From Sphingobacteriales bacterium 44-61 (lineage in GTDB: Bacteria; Bacteroidota; Bacteroidia; Chitinophagales; Chitinophagaceae): a stretch of 64,000 bases of DNA. The notes beneath the pieces were generated by a model. It saw nothing but the letters and a program-made list of their open reading frames with translations, ran no database searches and was not told the origin of the DNA. A program made the position numbers and the translations under genes. This document shows positions 54,778 through 63,396 of the stretch, one piece after another; within the stretch, counting starts at the first letter, position 1, and every line of letters starts with the position of its first letter. The DNA is taken from positions 74,156-138,155 of the forward strand of contig MKTW01000004.1 in the NCBI GenBank assembly GCA_001898405.1, in the 5' to 3' direction.

Positions 54778-54838
54778 TTAAAAATGCAAAAGTCAAAATG
54801 CACCGGACCGGTTTGCATTTTGACTTTTGCATTTTTAA
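54778..54838. repeat. Perfect 25-bp AT-rich hairpin
   Basis: Arms 54778-54802 and 54814-54838 are perfect over 25 bp around an 11-nt GC-rich loop. The words AAAATGC and AAAAGTC repeat within each arm. It can end transcription from the transketolase gene, since the right arm carries T-runs. It resembles the hairpin at 51124-51193. Confidence 0.85.
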
Positions 54839-54898
54839 CTTTAGGAGGGATTAAACATTTTAGTATTTTAAGCTTCTAAAAATTGAAAAACCAACAGC

Positions 54899-55453
54899 AT
54901 GCCGCTAACCGGTGAAAGCGATACCGAATTGCTCACGCAGTTCAGAGAAACTGCTACGAAAGAAAGGGCTTACACAGCCATTATCAGGAAATACCAGGAA
55001 AAATTATACTGGCATATCCGCCGTATGGTTGTGGACCATGACGATGCCAATGACGTATTGCAGAATGTATTTATCAGGGTATGGAAGGGCCTGGAAAATT
55101 TCCGAGAAGACAGCCAGCTTTATACCTGGCTTTACCGGATCGCTACCAATGAAAGCCTGACCTTCCTGGAGCAGCAGAAAAAGAGAAGCACATTGAGCCT
55201 GAGCGATGTGGAAAGCGGTTTGAGTGAAAAGATAAAGGCCGATCAGCATTTTGACGCAGCGAAGCTGGAATGGAAATTACAGCTCGCTATCCAGCAATTA
55301 CCTGATAAACAAAGAGTTGTATTTAATTTACGTTATTATGATGAGATGCCCTATGAAGAAATGAGCCGGGTGTTGGAAACCAGTGAAGGGGCGCTTAAAG
55401 CAAGCTATCATCATGCGGTCAAAAAAATAGAGGATTATATCAAAAACCATTAA
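54899..55453 (+). CDS. ECF-type RNA polymerase sigma factor
   Basis: 184 residues with region 2 (DANDVLQNVFIRVWKGLENF, YTWLYRIATNESLTFLE) and region 4 (LPDKQRVVFNLRYYDEMPYEEMSRVLETSEGALK). It directs RNA polymerase to a stress or envelope regulon. It heads an operon with a membrane protein and a Spy-like periplasmic protein, which points to an envelope-stress role. Confidence 0.93.
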   Translation: MPLTGESDTELLTQFRETATKERAYTAIIRKYQEKLYWHIRRMVVDHDDANDVLQNVFIRVWKGLENFREDSQLYTWLYRIATNESLTFLEQQKKRSTLSLSDVESGLSEKIKADQHFDAAKLEWKLQLAIQQLPDKQRVVFNLRYYDEMPYEEMSRVLETSEGALKASYHHAVKKIEDYIKNH

Positions 55454-55490
55454 ACTTTGAATAGGGCAAACTGTCTCAATTATCCCACAA

Positions 55491-56240
55491 ATGCCACAGT
55501 CAGCTATCATATTACAGGAATTGCAGGAGCTTAACAGCTCCCTGACACCTCATGCCCCGGTAGGATACCAGGTGCCGGAAAGCTATTTTGAAGGCCTGGC
55601 AACCCAAATCCTGCAAAGGATCAGGGCAATGGAAGCAGCGACCCCGGATGAAGAACTGGCGCATTTATCACCTCTGCTGGCAGGCATTTCCAGGCAATCT
55701 CCTTATACAGTTCCGGCTGACTATTTTACCAGCCTGGACCCTTCTATCGCATTTTATGAGGATATGAGCGCACAGAAGGAATTGGAGCAGGTTTCCCCCT
55801 TATTAGGTGGCCTGGGTAAGCAGCATCCGTTTACGGTGCCTGAAGGGTATTTTGAAAAGCCTTTACTGCCGGTGATTGAAGAACAGAAAGAAGCACCGGT
55901 TGTCCGGATGGCCCCAAGAAAATGGTTTAAATATGCAATCGCTGCTTCTATTACAGCCATTGTTGCGCTGGGTACTGTGTTATTACTGAATCAGCAATCC
56001 ACTCCCGGTGTAAACAAACAACCTTATGCCTGGGTCGAAAAAAACATGAAAAAAGTGAGTACGGAAGATATCAGCAAATTTGTAGACCTGGCAGACGATG
56101 CTACGCCGGATATAGCAAAAACCAGTACTCAGACTGATATCAAAAACCTGCTGAAAAATGTATCTGATAAAGAAATACAGGATTTTCTGAAAGATGTTCC
56201 TGCTGATGAAACAGATGAGGACGATATTTTTTTAAACTAA
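55491..56240 (+). CDS. Membrane protein with VPxxYF repeats, possible anti-sigma factor
   Basis: 249 residues. The cytoplasmic part holds three copies of (Y/F)xVPxxYF at residues 26-33, 72-79 and 114-121, two of them preceded by SPLLxGxxxQ. One membrane helix (about 146-166) is followed by a periplasmic tail. The position right after an ECF sigma gene and the topology fit an anti-sigma factor, but it has no zinc-binding HxxxCxxC motif and I cannot name a family. Confidence 0.7.
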   Translation: MPQSAIILQELQELNSSLTPHAPVGYQVPESYFEGLATQILQRIRAMEAATPDEELAHLSPLLAGISRQSPYTVPADYFTSLDPSIAFYEDMSAQKELEQVSPLLGGLGKQHPFTVPEGYFEKPLLPVIEEQKEAPVVRMAPRKWFKYAIAASITAIVALGTVLLLNQQSTPGVNKQPYAWVEKNMKKVSTEDISKFVDLADDATPDIAKTSTQTDIKNLLKNVSDKEIQDFLKDVPADETDEDDIFLN

Positions 56241-56241
56241 C

Positions 56242-56661
56242 ATGAAAAGATTTTTATTCATACTTAGCCTTTTTGTTCTGACCACAGCACCCATTCTTGC
56301 GCAGGATGACGATGACGTGGATGACAATGCGACTATTCGCGATAAAATGAGCGAGTATATACAAGAGCGGCTCAAGCTCAGCCCTGAAGAGGCGAAAAAG
56401 TTCAAGCCTGTTTTTATCGAGTATTTCAAAGACTGGAAAAAAACAGCCAGGGAAAACCGGGGGGATAACCTCGTTATGCGTCAAAAAATCACGGACCTGC
56501 AGGTAAAATACAGGGCCCGGTTCAAGGAGATAGTTGGAGAACAGCGAAGTAATCTCATTTTCACCCATCAGCGGGGTTTTATACAGGAACTGCGCCGGCT
56601 ACGGCAGGAGCGGTTAAAAAATAACCCCGGAAAAAGAAACCCTGAAGGCAAGACAAAATAA
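56242..56661 (+). CDS. Periplasmic Spy/CpxP-like helical protein
   Basis: 139 residues with a signal peptide (MKRFLFILSLFVLTTAPILA), an acidic stretch (DDDDVDDN) and long charged helices (RLKLSPEEAKKFKPVFIEYF). The helix with LSPEEAKKF followed by a basic tail is like Spy-type chaperone or metal-sensing proteins. It starts 1 bp after the preceding stop, so translation is coupled. It probably acts with the sigma/anti-sigma pair in envelope stress. Confidence 0.75.
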   Translation: MKRFLFILSLFVLTTAPILAQDDDDVDDNATIRDKMSEYIQERLKLSPEEAKKFKPVFIEYFKDWKKTARENRGDNLVMRQKITDLQVKYRARFKEIVGEQRSNLIFTHQRGFIQELRRLRQERLKNNPGKRNPEGKTK

Positions 56662-56684
56662 ATATAATAAGATAAGTTTTTATA

Positions 56685-56750
56685 TATCTTTGAACCTGGT
56701 GTTTTTCATAGGTTAGCAACGGCCGGCTCTTTTTAGGGCGGGCCTTTTTT
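56685..56750 (+). ncRNA. Short promoter-hairpin-terminator module (possible small RNA)
   Basis: TATCTTTG (56685-56692) is a perfect -7 box with no ORF behind it. It is followed by an AACCT/AGGTT hairpin and a GC-rich imperfect hairpin ending in a T-run (about 56721-56750). Taken together this may be a small RNA of about 55 nt, or simply the terminator of the sigma operon. Confidence 0.25.
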
Positions 56751-56773
56751 GTACTAATGGTGCGAATGATTTT

Positions 56774-57398
56774 CTTCTGTAGAAAAGTTGCCTGGATAAC
56801 CACGAATGACGCGAATGGACCCTGATAGAATGAAAGGGGTTGATTGGTTATGAGATGGGTTGGGTATTAATGGGAGCATATAATGCGTTTAAAGTTTAGT
56901 TTGTCATGTCCGAAGTTGATTAGAAGGCCTAGTTGGATTCCGGAGGCTTTTAAGTAGTTGAGGGTTTGACGGAAGCCTTCAACAAAGGAGAGAAATGGTA
57001 AGGCCTTTAATTCCAGGATGATGCAATCAAATACCAGGAAGTCTACTCTGAATATTCTTTTAAGGGTTTCATCTTCATACTGAACAGTAAACGTTTTTTC
57101 CCTCACAAACGGAATTTTATCCTTTATTAACTCCATCTCCAACGCATCCTGATAAACCAACTCATTAAATCCCCTCCCTAAAATATTGTGGATTTTCATG
57201 CACAGTCCTATAATCTTATAACATTCCTGCTTATATAAAAGATCACAGTGATTCATATCATAAATATTTATTCCACTCCGCAAAATACCATCAACCCCTA
57301 TACTTAACCATGTGAAAAAAACAAAATAAAAACGTCTTTTCCTCTCCTCACGCCCATTCGCGTAATTCGTGGTTATCCAGGCAACTTTTCTACAGAAG
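56774..57398. repeat. GxxExxY element: 45-bp inverted repeats enclosing a nuclease-like gene
   Basis: Arms 56774-56818 and 57354-57398 are reverse complements at 44 of 45 positions. Each has an inner 9-nt phased part (CACGAATGA, CGCGAATGG). The 625-bp unit contains one gene (56867-57256). Its inner word also occurs in the 196-bp element at 58169-58364. No target duplication is obvious. Confidence 0.8.
56867..57256 (-). CDS. GxxExxY protein (PD-(D/E)XK nuclease-like)
   Basis: 129 residues from ATG 57256, the family length; upstream ORF extension reads through the repeat arm. The name-giving motif is G29-F-N-E32-L-V-Y35. The PD-(D/E)XK core is Asp72 (RVDFLVFD) and Glu82-x-Lys84 (ILELKAL), followed by Q97xxxY101. 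These are the expected catalytic residues of a restriction-like fold, so a DNA or RNA nuclease is likely, though no substrate is known for the family. It is enclosed by 45-bp inverted repeats, which suggests it acts on, or moves with, these hairpins. Confidence 0.9.
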   Translation of the reverse strand: MNHCDLLYKQECYKIIGLCMKIHNILGRGFNELVYQDALEMELIKDKIPFVREKTFTVQYEDETLKRIFRVDFLVFDCIILELKALPFLSFVEGFRQTLNYLKASGIQLGLLINFGHDKLNFKRIICSH

Positions 57399-57403
57399 GA
57401 ATA

Positions 57404-57432
57404 TTGGCAGTATTCGTGTTTATGTAGATTTG
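57404..57432 (+). promoter_or_regulatory. Promoter of the MBL gene next to the repeat arm
   Basis: TTG (57404-57406), 18 nt, then TAGATTTG (57425-57432), a full -7 box. The ATG is only 4 nt further on, so the mRNA may be leaderless. The promoter begins 5 bp after the inverted-repeat arm. Confidence 0.5.
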
Positions 57433-57436
57433 TGGG

Positions 57437-58174
57437 ATGAGAACAATCCCCCTTTCCGAAGGCTCCTTTACCATCGACAAGACCAAGCTTTTCGTTCCTT
57501 TTAATGAAGACCACGACGATTTGCAGGCGAGGCCTGTAGGCAGTTTGCTGGTAGAAGTGCAGCCCTTTGTAGTGATAACAGAACAGGATGTGCTGTTGCT
57601 GGATACAGGATTGGGATTCCCCAAAGATGGGAACCTGCAATTGCATGAAAATTTGCTGCAGGCAGGGATCAACCCCTCTGAGATCACTAAAGTGCTGATG
57701 AGCCATTTACATAAAGATCATGCAGGCGGAGTAGCAACGGGAAATGATCATAGCCAACTTAGCTTTCCTGCAGCCAAATACTATGTACAGGAAAGGGAAC
57801 TGGAATTTGCCCTGCAAAAAGGACTGCCATCCTTCATCCCGGAAGAATTGGAAATATTAAAGAATTCACCGCAGGTCGAATTCCTCAAAGAAGATGAAGG
57901 AATGATCGGTGATTATATACATTACAAAGTAACCGGCGCACACTCCCCCTTTCACCAGGTATTCTGGATAAAAGAAAATAACGAAACGATCTTCTTCGGA
58001 GCAGACGACGCTCCGCAGTTACAGCAGATGAAGCACCGCTTTGTAGCTAAGTATGATTATGACGGAAAAAAAGCAATGGAACTAAGAAGAGAATGGTGGG
58101 AAAAAGGAGAAAAAGAGGGATGGACCTTCCTCTTCTATCACGACATCAAAACTCCAAGCACGAATAATCGCTAA
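57437..58174 (+). CDS. MBL fold metallo-hydrolase
   Basis: 245 residues. Metallo-beta-lactamase fold: VLLLDTGLGF, then the metal motif MSHLHKDHAGG, a later GAHSPFHQVF histidine, GADDAP and a C-terminal FYHDIK. It differs from the 9.6-kb hydrolase and has no signal peptide. The substrate is unknown. It lies between two repeat elements; its last codons CGC-TAA are part of the terminal repeat of the 58169-58364 element. Confidence 0.88.
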   Translation: MRTIPLSEGSFTIDKTKLFVPFNEDHDDLQARPVGSLLVEVQPFVVITEQDVLLLDTGLGFPKDGNLQLHENLLQAGINPSEITKVLMSHLHKDHAGGVATGNDHSQLSFPAAKYYVQERELEFALQKGLPSFIPEELEILKNSPQVEFLKEDEGMIGDYIHYKVTGAHSPFHQVFWIKENNETIFFGADDAPQLQQMKHRFVAKYDYDGKKAMELRREWWEKGEKEGWTFLFYHDIKTPSTNNR

Positions 58175-58364
58175 TGGTCGCTTACCGTAGGGTGTTCGCC
58201 TTGATAGCCACGAATGACACGAATGGTGTCCTATATTTTCTGAAGTAAGCCAGGAAAGAAAGAAATGATCGGTAGGTTATATTCTACCTGCTATAAGCAT
58301 TCGCGTCATTCGTGGCTATCTTGATGCACACCCTATAGCAAACGGCCATTAGCGACCATTAGCG
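58169..58364. repeat. 196-bp inverted-repeat element without gene, related to the GxxExxY element
   Basis: The terminal 14 bp (58169-58182 and 58351-58364) are perfect inverted repeats. Pairing continues with gaps through TAGGGTG and GATAGCCACGAATGA to about 58227/58305. The inner words CACGAATGA and CACGAATGG match those of the GxxExxY element arms. Both flanking genes end inside the terminal repeat (CGC-TAA). It behaves like a non-autonomous relative. Confidence 0.8.
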
Positions 58365-59699
58365 CAGAACCATTTGGCGGTCGGCATCCAACCTGATCAA
58401 TATAAAAAGAAGGATCGTAAACGTAATAAGCGAAGTACCTCCATAACTAACCAGTGGCAACGTAATACCGATCACGGGAGCCAAGCCAACCGTCATCGCT
58501 ATATTGATGCCGATATGAAAGAAAAAGACGGCTGCTACGCCATAGGCATAACAGCGGCTGAAAACGCTTCGTTGCCGTTCGGCTACTGTGATTATCCTGA
58601 ATAAAAGAAGGAGGTAAATGGCAAGAAGGGCAAAGCTGCCGACAAAGCCAAAACCCTCACCGATGGTGTCAAAGATGAAATCCGTTCTTTGCTCAGGCAC
58701 AAAGCCATAGCGGGTTTGGGTACCTTTCAACAGGCCTTTGCCAAATAAGCCGCCGCTACCAATAGCGATTTTGGATTGCTTTACGTTATAGTCGGCTGTA
58801 TTTGTTTGCTTGCCGCTTGGTGTTTGTGTGGGTATAGCTCCTTTGAGGTATTCTTCCGGCACATCCTTTCCGATTGTGCTGTAAATACGCTCCACCTGGT
58901 GCTTGGCCAGTACATTCTTAAAAAAGAAGGGTACCCCAAACCGTTGTATGCCCACGCAAATGACCCAGAGCAATACGATCTTGAACAGGATGGATTTATC
59001 GCGCTTCAATTGACGGCGCATAATGAGCACCACCAGCAAAGCAAGTCCTGTCAGGATCATGGCAAGCGTATTTTTTTCCAGCAACAGCGTGGCTACTACC
59101 AGGGCCGCTGTTGCAAATCCTATCACCAATACGCCTGAAGGAAGGCCTTCGCGGTACATCACCAGGAAGAACGCAAAGAATACCAGTGCAAGACCGGTTT
59201 CACTTTGGAGGATTGTAAGCATAGCCGGCACCAACACGATCGATGCGGCGATCAACTGCGAACGGGTTTTGCTGAAATCCGTTTCCGGTCTCGATAAATA
59301 TTTCGCCAATGCCAGCGCTACACAGATTTTGCAAAATTCTGCGGGTTGAAAATTGAATCCGCCAAGGCGGATAATGGATTCCGTTCCTTTTACATTCGAG
59401 TGCAGGGGAAATACCAGCAACAACATCACCAGGCCGGTAGCATACCAGATATTGGCCGTGGCGGAAAAGAATTTACTGTCTGTTAAGAGAATGAACAGGC
59501 CAAGCACTAATGCCGCTACAAAAAAATACAACTGCTTGCTGTAATCCGTCTTGAACGAAATAAAGCTTTGAACAATCGCATCGCCTTCCTTATAGGTAGC
59601 TCCGAAAACAGCCATAATGCCAATGGCTACCAGCAGGAGATAAATCCACACAAGGCTCCAATCTATTCCTTTTGATATGGTAGGATTACGTTGGTTCAT
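58359..59699 (-). CDS. rodA: Rod shape-determining protein RodA
   Basis: 446 residues with about ten membrane segments. SEDS-family glycosyltransferase that polymerises lipid II in the elongasome with PBP2. Motifs: GGFNFQPAEFCKICVALALAKYLS, the long central loop, PEQRTDFIFDTIGEGFGFVG and the C-terminal GITLPLVSYGGTSL. Its ATG overlaps the mrdA stop (ATGA). The stop codon lies in the terminal repeat of the adjacent hairpin element. Confidence 0.96.
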   Translation of the reverse strand: MNQRNPTISKGIDWSLVWIYLLLVAIGIMAVFGATYKEGDAIVQSFISFKTDYSKQLYFFVAALVLGLFILLTDSKFFSATANIWYATGLVMLLLVFPLHSNVKGTESIIRLGGFNFQPAEFCKICVALALAKYLSRPETDFSKTRSQLIAASIVLVPAMLTILQSETGLALVFFAFFLVMYREGLPSGVLVIGFATAALVVATLLLEKNTLAMILTGLALLVVLIMRRQLKRDKSILFKIVLLWVICVGIQRFGVPFFFKNVLAKHQVERIYSTIGKDVPEEYLKGAIPTQTPSGKQTNTADYNVKQSKIAIGSGGLFGKGLLKGTQTRYGFVPEQRTDFIFDTIGEGFGFVGSFALLAIYLLLLFRIITVAERQRSVFSRCYAYGVAAVFFFHIGINIAMTVGLAPVIGITLPLVSYGGTSLITFTILLFILIRLDADRQMVLR

Positions 59700-61798
59700 A
59701 AAGCAGTAGTATTAGGCCGTGTGGTTGTTGATCTTTTTTCTCCGGGAAGAATAGCTGCCAGCAGGGCAGGCGTTTTGTCTTTTGATTGTTTATTCTTTGG
59801 CGAAGGCGAAGGTTGCTTCGGCTTCTCCATCGTAATATACTTGCGGATATAGGCGCTGTCTTTCCACATTTCAAATCTCTTGAACGCCCGGATGGAATCT
59901 TCCTTTCTTTGAAGGTCTTTCAGGAACGGAGGCATAAGGTTGGCGGCTGCAATGCGGTCCACCTCCTTCAGCCTGTCTACCCTCAATGTATCTTTTAAAT
60001 ATTTTTCCATCATCAGGTAAGCAATAGGGCCTGCCCAGGTTGCTCCAAACCCACCGTTTTCAATGATCACCGCTACAGCGATCTTGGGATCCTCCCGCGG
60101 CGCAAAACATACAAACAGGGAGTGATCTTTCAATTGTGTCCGTTTCCCCTTGATGATGCCATAGTTTTCCGCTGTTCCTGTTTTGGCACATACATTTACA
60201 CCAGGGATTTTAGGAATGCGTGCGGCAGTACCTGCAATCGTTACATCCTGCATACCGCTGATAACGGTTTCGTAAGAGCTGTCAGGTATATGCGTAAGCA
60301 CTTCATGCTTTACACGGTATTTATTCAGTAAAGCCGTATCAGCCGGGGATTCATCATCGATCGTTTTTACAAAATGCGGTACATAATAATATCCTTTGTT
60401 GGCCACAATGCTGATGCCATTGGCAATCTGAAGTGGGGTCGCCAGCATTTTATCCTGACCAATACCGATGGTCACCATTGTACAGGAATTCCATGAACCG
60501 CGATATTCTTTATCATATTGGGTGGTGTCAGGAATATTTCCCCCGTCTTCGCTGGGGATATCAACCCCAAGCCGGTGGCCGTAACCGAAGGCAGACATAT
60601 AGTTTTTCCAGGCTGTGAGCCCTTTTCTTGGGTCTTTATACGCAGGATTGTCGACCGTCAGCCGGAACGTGTTATAGAAAAAGGAGTTGCATGACCAGGC
60701 AATGGCCAGCCGCAGGTTGTTGGCGTGGCCTGCCCAATGCTCTGTGCAGCCGTATCTCCTGCCGCAATAATAATAAGCTCCTGTACAGGCGATGCCACTC
60801 TGAGGGGTGATCACACCTTCATCCAGCCCTATCAAAGCCCCTATCGGTTTATAGGTAGATCCTGCAGGGTATTGTCCTTTTATTGCGCGGTTGAATAATG
60901 GTTTGCTTACATCCAGAACAAGGCGTGCATAGTTCTTTTGCTTATCGGAGCCTGTGAGCTCGTTGGGGTTAAAGCCGGGTCCTGAAGCCATGGCAAGTAT
61001 ACCGCCGGTTTTGGGCTCCAGTGCTACAATGGAACCTATTTTACCTGTGAGCAGTTTTTCTGCCAGTTGCTGCAATTCCACATCAAGATAAGTGCGAACC
61101 CCCCGGCCGGCAATAGCCGCCGTATCAAACATACCGTTCTCATAGCTTCCTACCAGCCGGTTATGATTGTCTTTAATGATATGCTGCACACCGCGCTGGC
61201 CCATCAGCACCTTTTCATAAGTATTTTCCAGCCCGCTTTTACCGGTGTAATCGCCCATGCGATAAAAGCCATTGGACCGTTCGATATCTTTCGGGTCCAC
61301 CTCACCAATATAGCCAAGTATATGCGCTGCTGCATTAAAAGGATACACACGCACCGGGCGTTCCACCAAAGCGAAGCCCGGGAATCTCCAACCGTTCTCT
61401 TCAAACCTGGCCTGCATCTGGGGAGTCAATAGGGATTCAAAAACAGAAGGACGGACAGACGTGTTTTTGAAAGCTGCATCCCTTATCCTTTTTTTGAACT
61501 CCGCTGTATCTATTTCCATCAGGCGGCAGAAAGAAGTTGTATCGAAATTCTTTACCTCTGCCGGTGTCACCATCAGATCGAACATGATGGAGTTATTGAG
61601 TATAGCCTTGCCCTTTCTGTCGTAAATGATCCCTCTTTCAGGATAAACGATCTTGGGAAAAACAGCATTGTTCATAGCCAGCTTGCTGTATTCACCGGAT
61701 ATGATCTGCAACTTGAACAATTGTGCAACAATGATCACGAATGAAACAAGAAAAATAAGACGGATGATACGGCTTCTGGATTGGTTGAACACAGGCAT
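59696..61798 (-). CDS. mrdA: Penicillin-binding protein 2
   Basis: 700 residues. One N-terminal membrane helix, a PBP dimerisation (pedestal) domain and a transpeptidase domain with the three active-site motifs: S-x-x-K in PAGSTYKPIG, SCN in AWSCNSFFYN and KTG in CAKTGTAENYG. It cross-links peptidoglycan during side-wall growth, working with RodA. The Pro/Lys-rich C-terminal tail is unusual in length for the family but common in Bacteroidota. Order in operon: mreD, 157-bp gap, mrdA, rodA. Confidence 0.96.
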   Translation of the reverse strand: MPVFNQSRSRIIRLIFLVSFVIIVAQLFKLQIISGEYSKLAMNNAVFPKIVYPERGIIYDRKGKAILNNSIMFDLMVTPAEVKNFDTTSFCRLMEIDTAEFKKRIRDAAFKNTSVRPSVFESLLTPQMQARFEENGWRFPGFALVERPVRVYPFNAAAHILGYIGEVDPKDIERSNGFYRMGDYTGKSGLENTYEKVLMGQRGVQHIIKDNHNRLVGSYENGMFDTAAIAGRGVRTYLDVELQQLAEKLLTGKIGSIVALEPKTGGILAMASGPGFNPNELTGSDKQKNYARLVLDVSKPLFNRAIKGQYPAGSTYKPIGALIGLDEGVITPQSGIACTGAYYYCGRRYGCTEHWAGHANNLRLAIAWSCNSFFYNTFRLTVDNPAYKDPRKGLTAWKNYMSAFGYGHRLGVDIPSEDGGNIPDTTQYDKEYRGSWNSCTMVTIGIGQDKMLATPLQIANGISIVANKGYYYVPHFVKTIDDESPADTALLNKYRVKHEVLTHIPDSSYETVISGMQDVTIAGTAARIPKIPGVNVCAKTGTAENYGIIKGKRTQLKDHSLFVCFAPREDPKIAVAVIIENGGFGATWAGPIAYLMMEKYLKDTLRVDRLKEVDRIAAANLMPPFLKDLQRKEDSIRAFKRFEMWKDSAYIRKYITMEKPKQPSPSPKNKQSKDKTPALLAAILPGEKRSTTTRPNTTAL

Positions 61799-61955
61799 AG
61801 GTCAAGTAAGAAATATATAGGTGATGCGGCTCATTTACCGGCAGGAGAAATGTATACGCTTAGCAAATACAAAGTACGAAATACATCTGCCGGTTTCCAA
61901 ATGTTTATCGCACTAAATTTTTCCTAAAAGAAAACTACTGGGGCAACCCCGGATA

Positions 61956-62489
61956 TTACGCGGTATTGGTACGGTAGTTCATCTTCCTGGCAAATAACAA
62001 TTCAGTGATGATCACCAGCAACAGACTGATAGCTGTAGTGGAAAGCACTTTGATAAGGAAATGAAGGAAGTTGCCGAACGACCACCATTCCAGCAACACA
62101 AGGTAGAAATGATGGAATACTGTCAGGATGAGCACATATACCAGGTAAGGTGTCCAACCCATTGACCTGGGCGAAGGTTCACGGTAATTGAACTCTGTAG
62201 AATCTTTGGGCGAAAGAATATTGATGATAAATGGGCGCACATAAGCCACCAGCACACAGGCTGCTGCGTGCAGGCCGGGTGTATTGGTAAAATAATCCAG
62301 CGTCATACCGGTAATAAACCCGACAAAGAGCAGGCTGATGCGGGATATGTTAAAAGGCAACCAGAGAAGGAACAGGTAGTAGAGGTAAGGTATAACATAT
62401 TGATGCAATGGCGGGATCTTGTTCAGCACATACACCTGCACCAGTATGAACAGCAATAAACGGATGATATTTCTTAAGAGATCACTCAC
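61956..62489 (-). CDS. mreD: Rod shape-determining protein MreD
   Basis: 177 residues, GTG start (62489), about five membrane helices. The sequence is poorly conserved in the family, but size, topology (FISRISLLFVGFITGMTLDY-like TLDYF core) and place between mreC and mrdA identify it. The start overlaps the mreC stop by 4 bp (GTGA). Confidence 0.9.
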   Translation of the reverse strand: MSDLLRNIIRLLLFILVQVYVLNKIPPLHQYVIPYLYYLFLLWLPFNISRISLLFVGFITGMTLDYFTNTPGLHAAACVLVAYVRPFIINILSPKDSTEFNYREPSPRSMGWTPYLVYVLILTVFHHFYLVLLEWWSFGNFLHFLIKVLSTTAISLLLVIITELLFARKMNYRTNTA

Positions 62490-63364
62490 CGGCTTGTTTT
62501 TTTAGCATCATCTACTTTCTTCTTGGTATCCTGAAACAGTTGCTCCTGGTCTGCATACTGTAGATTTTCCACTACCATCACCTGCTGCAGGTTGCTGAAA
62601 TTGGCTGCAGTCCTGATCTTCAGCACATAAAAGTTAGTGGAATTATCTTTTATAATCTCTTCCACCGTACCCACCATATGGCCGGGAGGGAAGCTGAGGG
62701 AATAATTACCTGTAAGAATGGTATCTCCTTTTACAAGCGAATCGCTTTTGGGGATATTGTTCAGGGTCAGAAAGCGGGGATCTTTTCCGTCCCAGGAAAG
62801 CGTTCCGGAGCTTTTGGTCTTTTTTACCAGCACGTTCACTTTGTTCTGTACGTGCAGTAAGCTCATCACCTGGCTGTAATTGGAGCTTACGTTCACCACC
62901 TGGCCCACCAATCCGCCATCGGAGCTGAATACGCCCATATTGTCTTTTATACCCTGATTGGAGCCGCGGTTGAGCTGAACATAGTTCTTTTCAGCATTCA
63001 CGGTATTGTATAATACCTGGGCTTCGCGCCAAACATAATGGCGGTACTGGCCTGTGGTGTCATAAGCAACGGAATCCCTTACCACCACCCTACCGGTATC
63101 GTTTTTTACAAAATTGGAGGAAAGCAGGTTGATCAGCGAATCATTCATCCGCAGTATTCTCCGGTTCTCTTCCTTCATTTTGAAGAAATCTTCTACATTA
63201 TTGTATTTGGAATTGAACCAGCCGGTTACTTCGTTTGCTGCGCTCAAACCTTTTGCCCTATGGAATTTATTGTAGTTGAATAAAAACCAGATTGACACCG
63301 CCTGCAATATCAGGAACACGATGACGGTGAAAAAACGGCGGATAAAGAGAAATATATTTCGCAA
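62486..63364 (-). CDS. mreC: Rod shape-determining protein MreC
   Basis: 292 residues. TTG start, one N-terminal membrane helix (FFTVIVFLILQAVSIWFLF), a coiled coil (about 55-80, FKMKEENRRILRMNDSLINLL) and two beta-barrel lobes with NRGSNQGIKDNMGVFSSDGGLVG. This is the MreC plan. It links MreB with PBP2 in the periplasm. mreB precedes it by 32 bp. Confidence 0.95.
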   Translation of the reverse strand: MRNIFLFIRRFFTVIVFLILQAVSIWFLFNYNKFHRAKGLSAANEVTGWFNSKYNNVEDFFKMKEENRRILRMNDSLINLLSSNFVKNDTGRVVVRDSVAYDTTGQYRHYVWREAQVLYNTVNAEKNYVQLNRGSNQGIKDNMGVFSSDGGLVGQVVNVSSNYSQVMSLLHVQNKVNVLVKKTKSSGTLSWDGKDPRFLTLNNIPKSDSLVKGDTILTGNYSLSFPPGHMVGTVEEIIKDNSTNFYVLKIRTAANFSNLQQVMVVENLQYADQEQLFQDTKKKVDDAKKTSR

Positions 63365-63396
63365 GGGAGCAGGTTTGAAATCTGAAGCCTAAGCCG

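Noticed and set aside
57257-57706. Long N-terminal extension of the GxxExxY ORF
   Set aside because: It runs through the repeat arm and antisense to the MBL gene; the family starts at the ATG at 57256.
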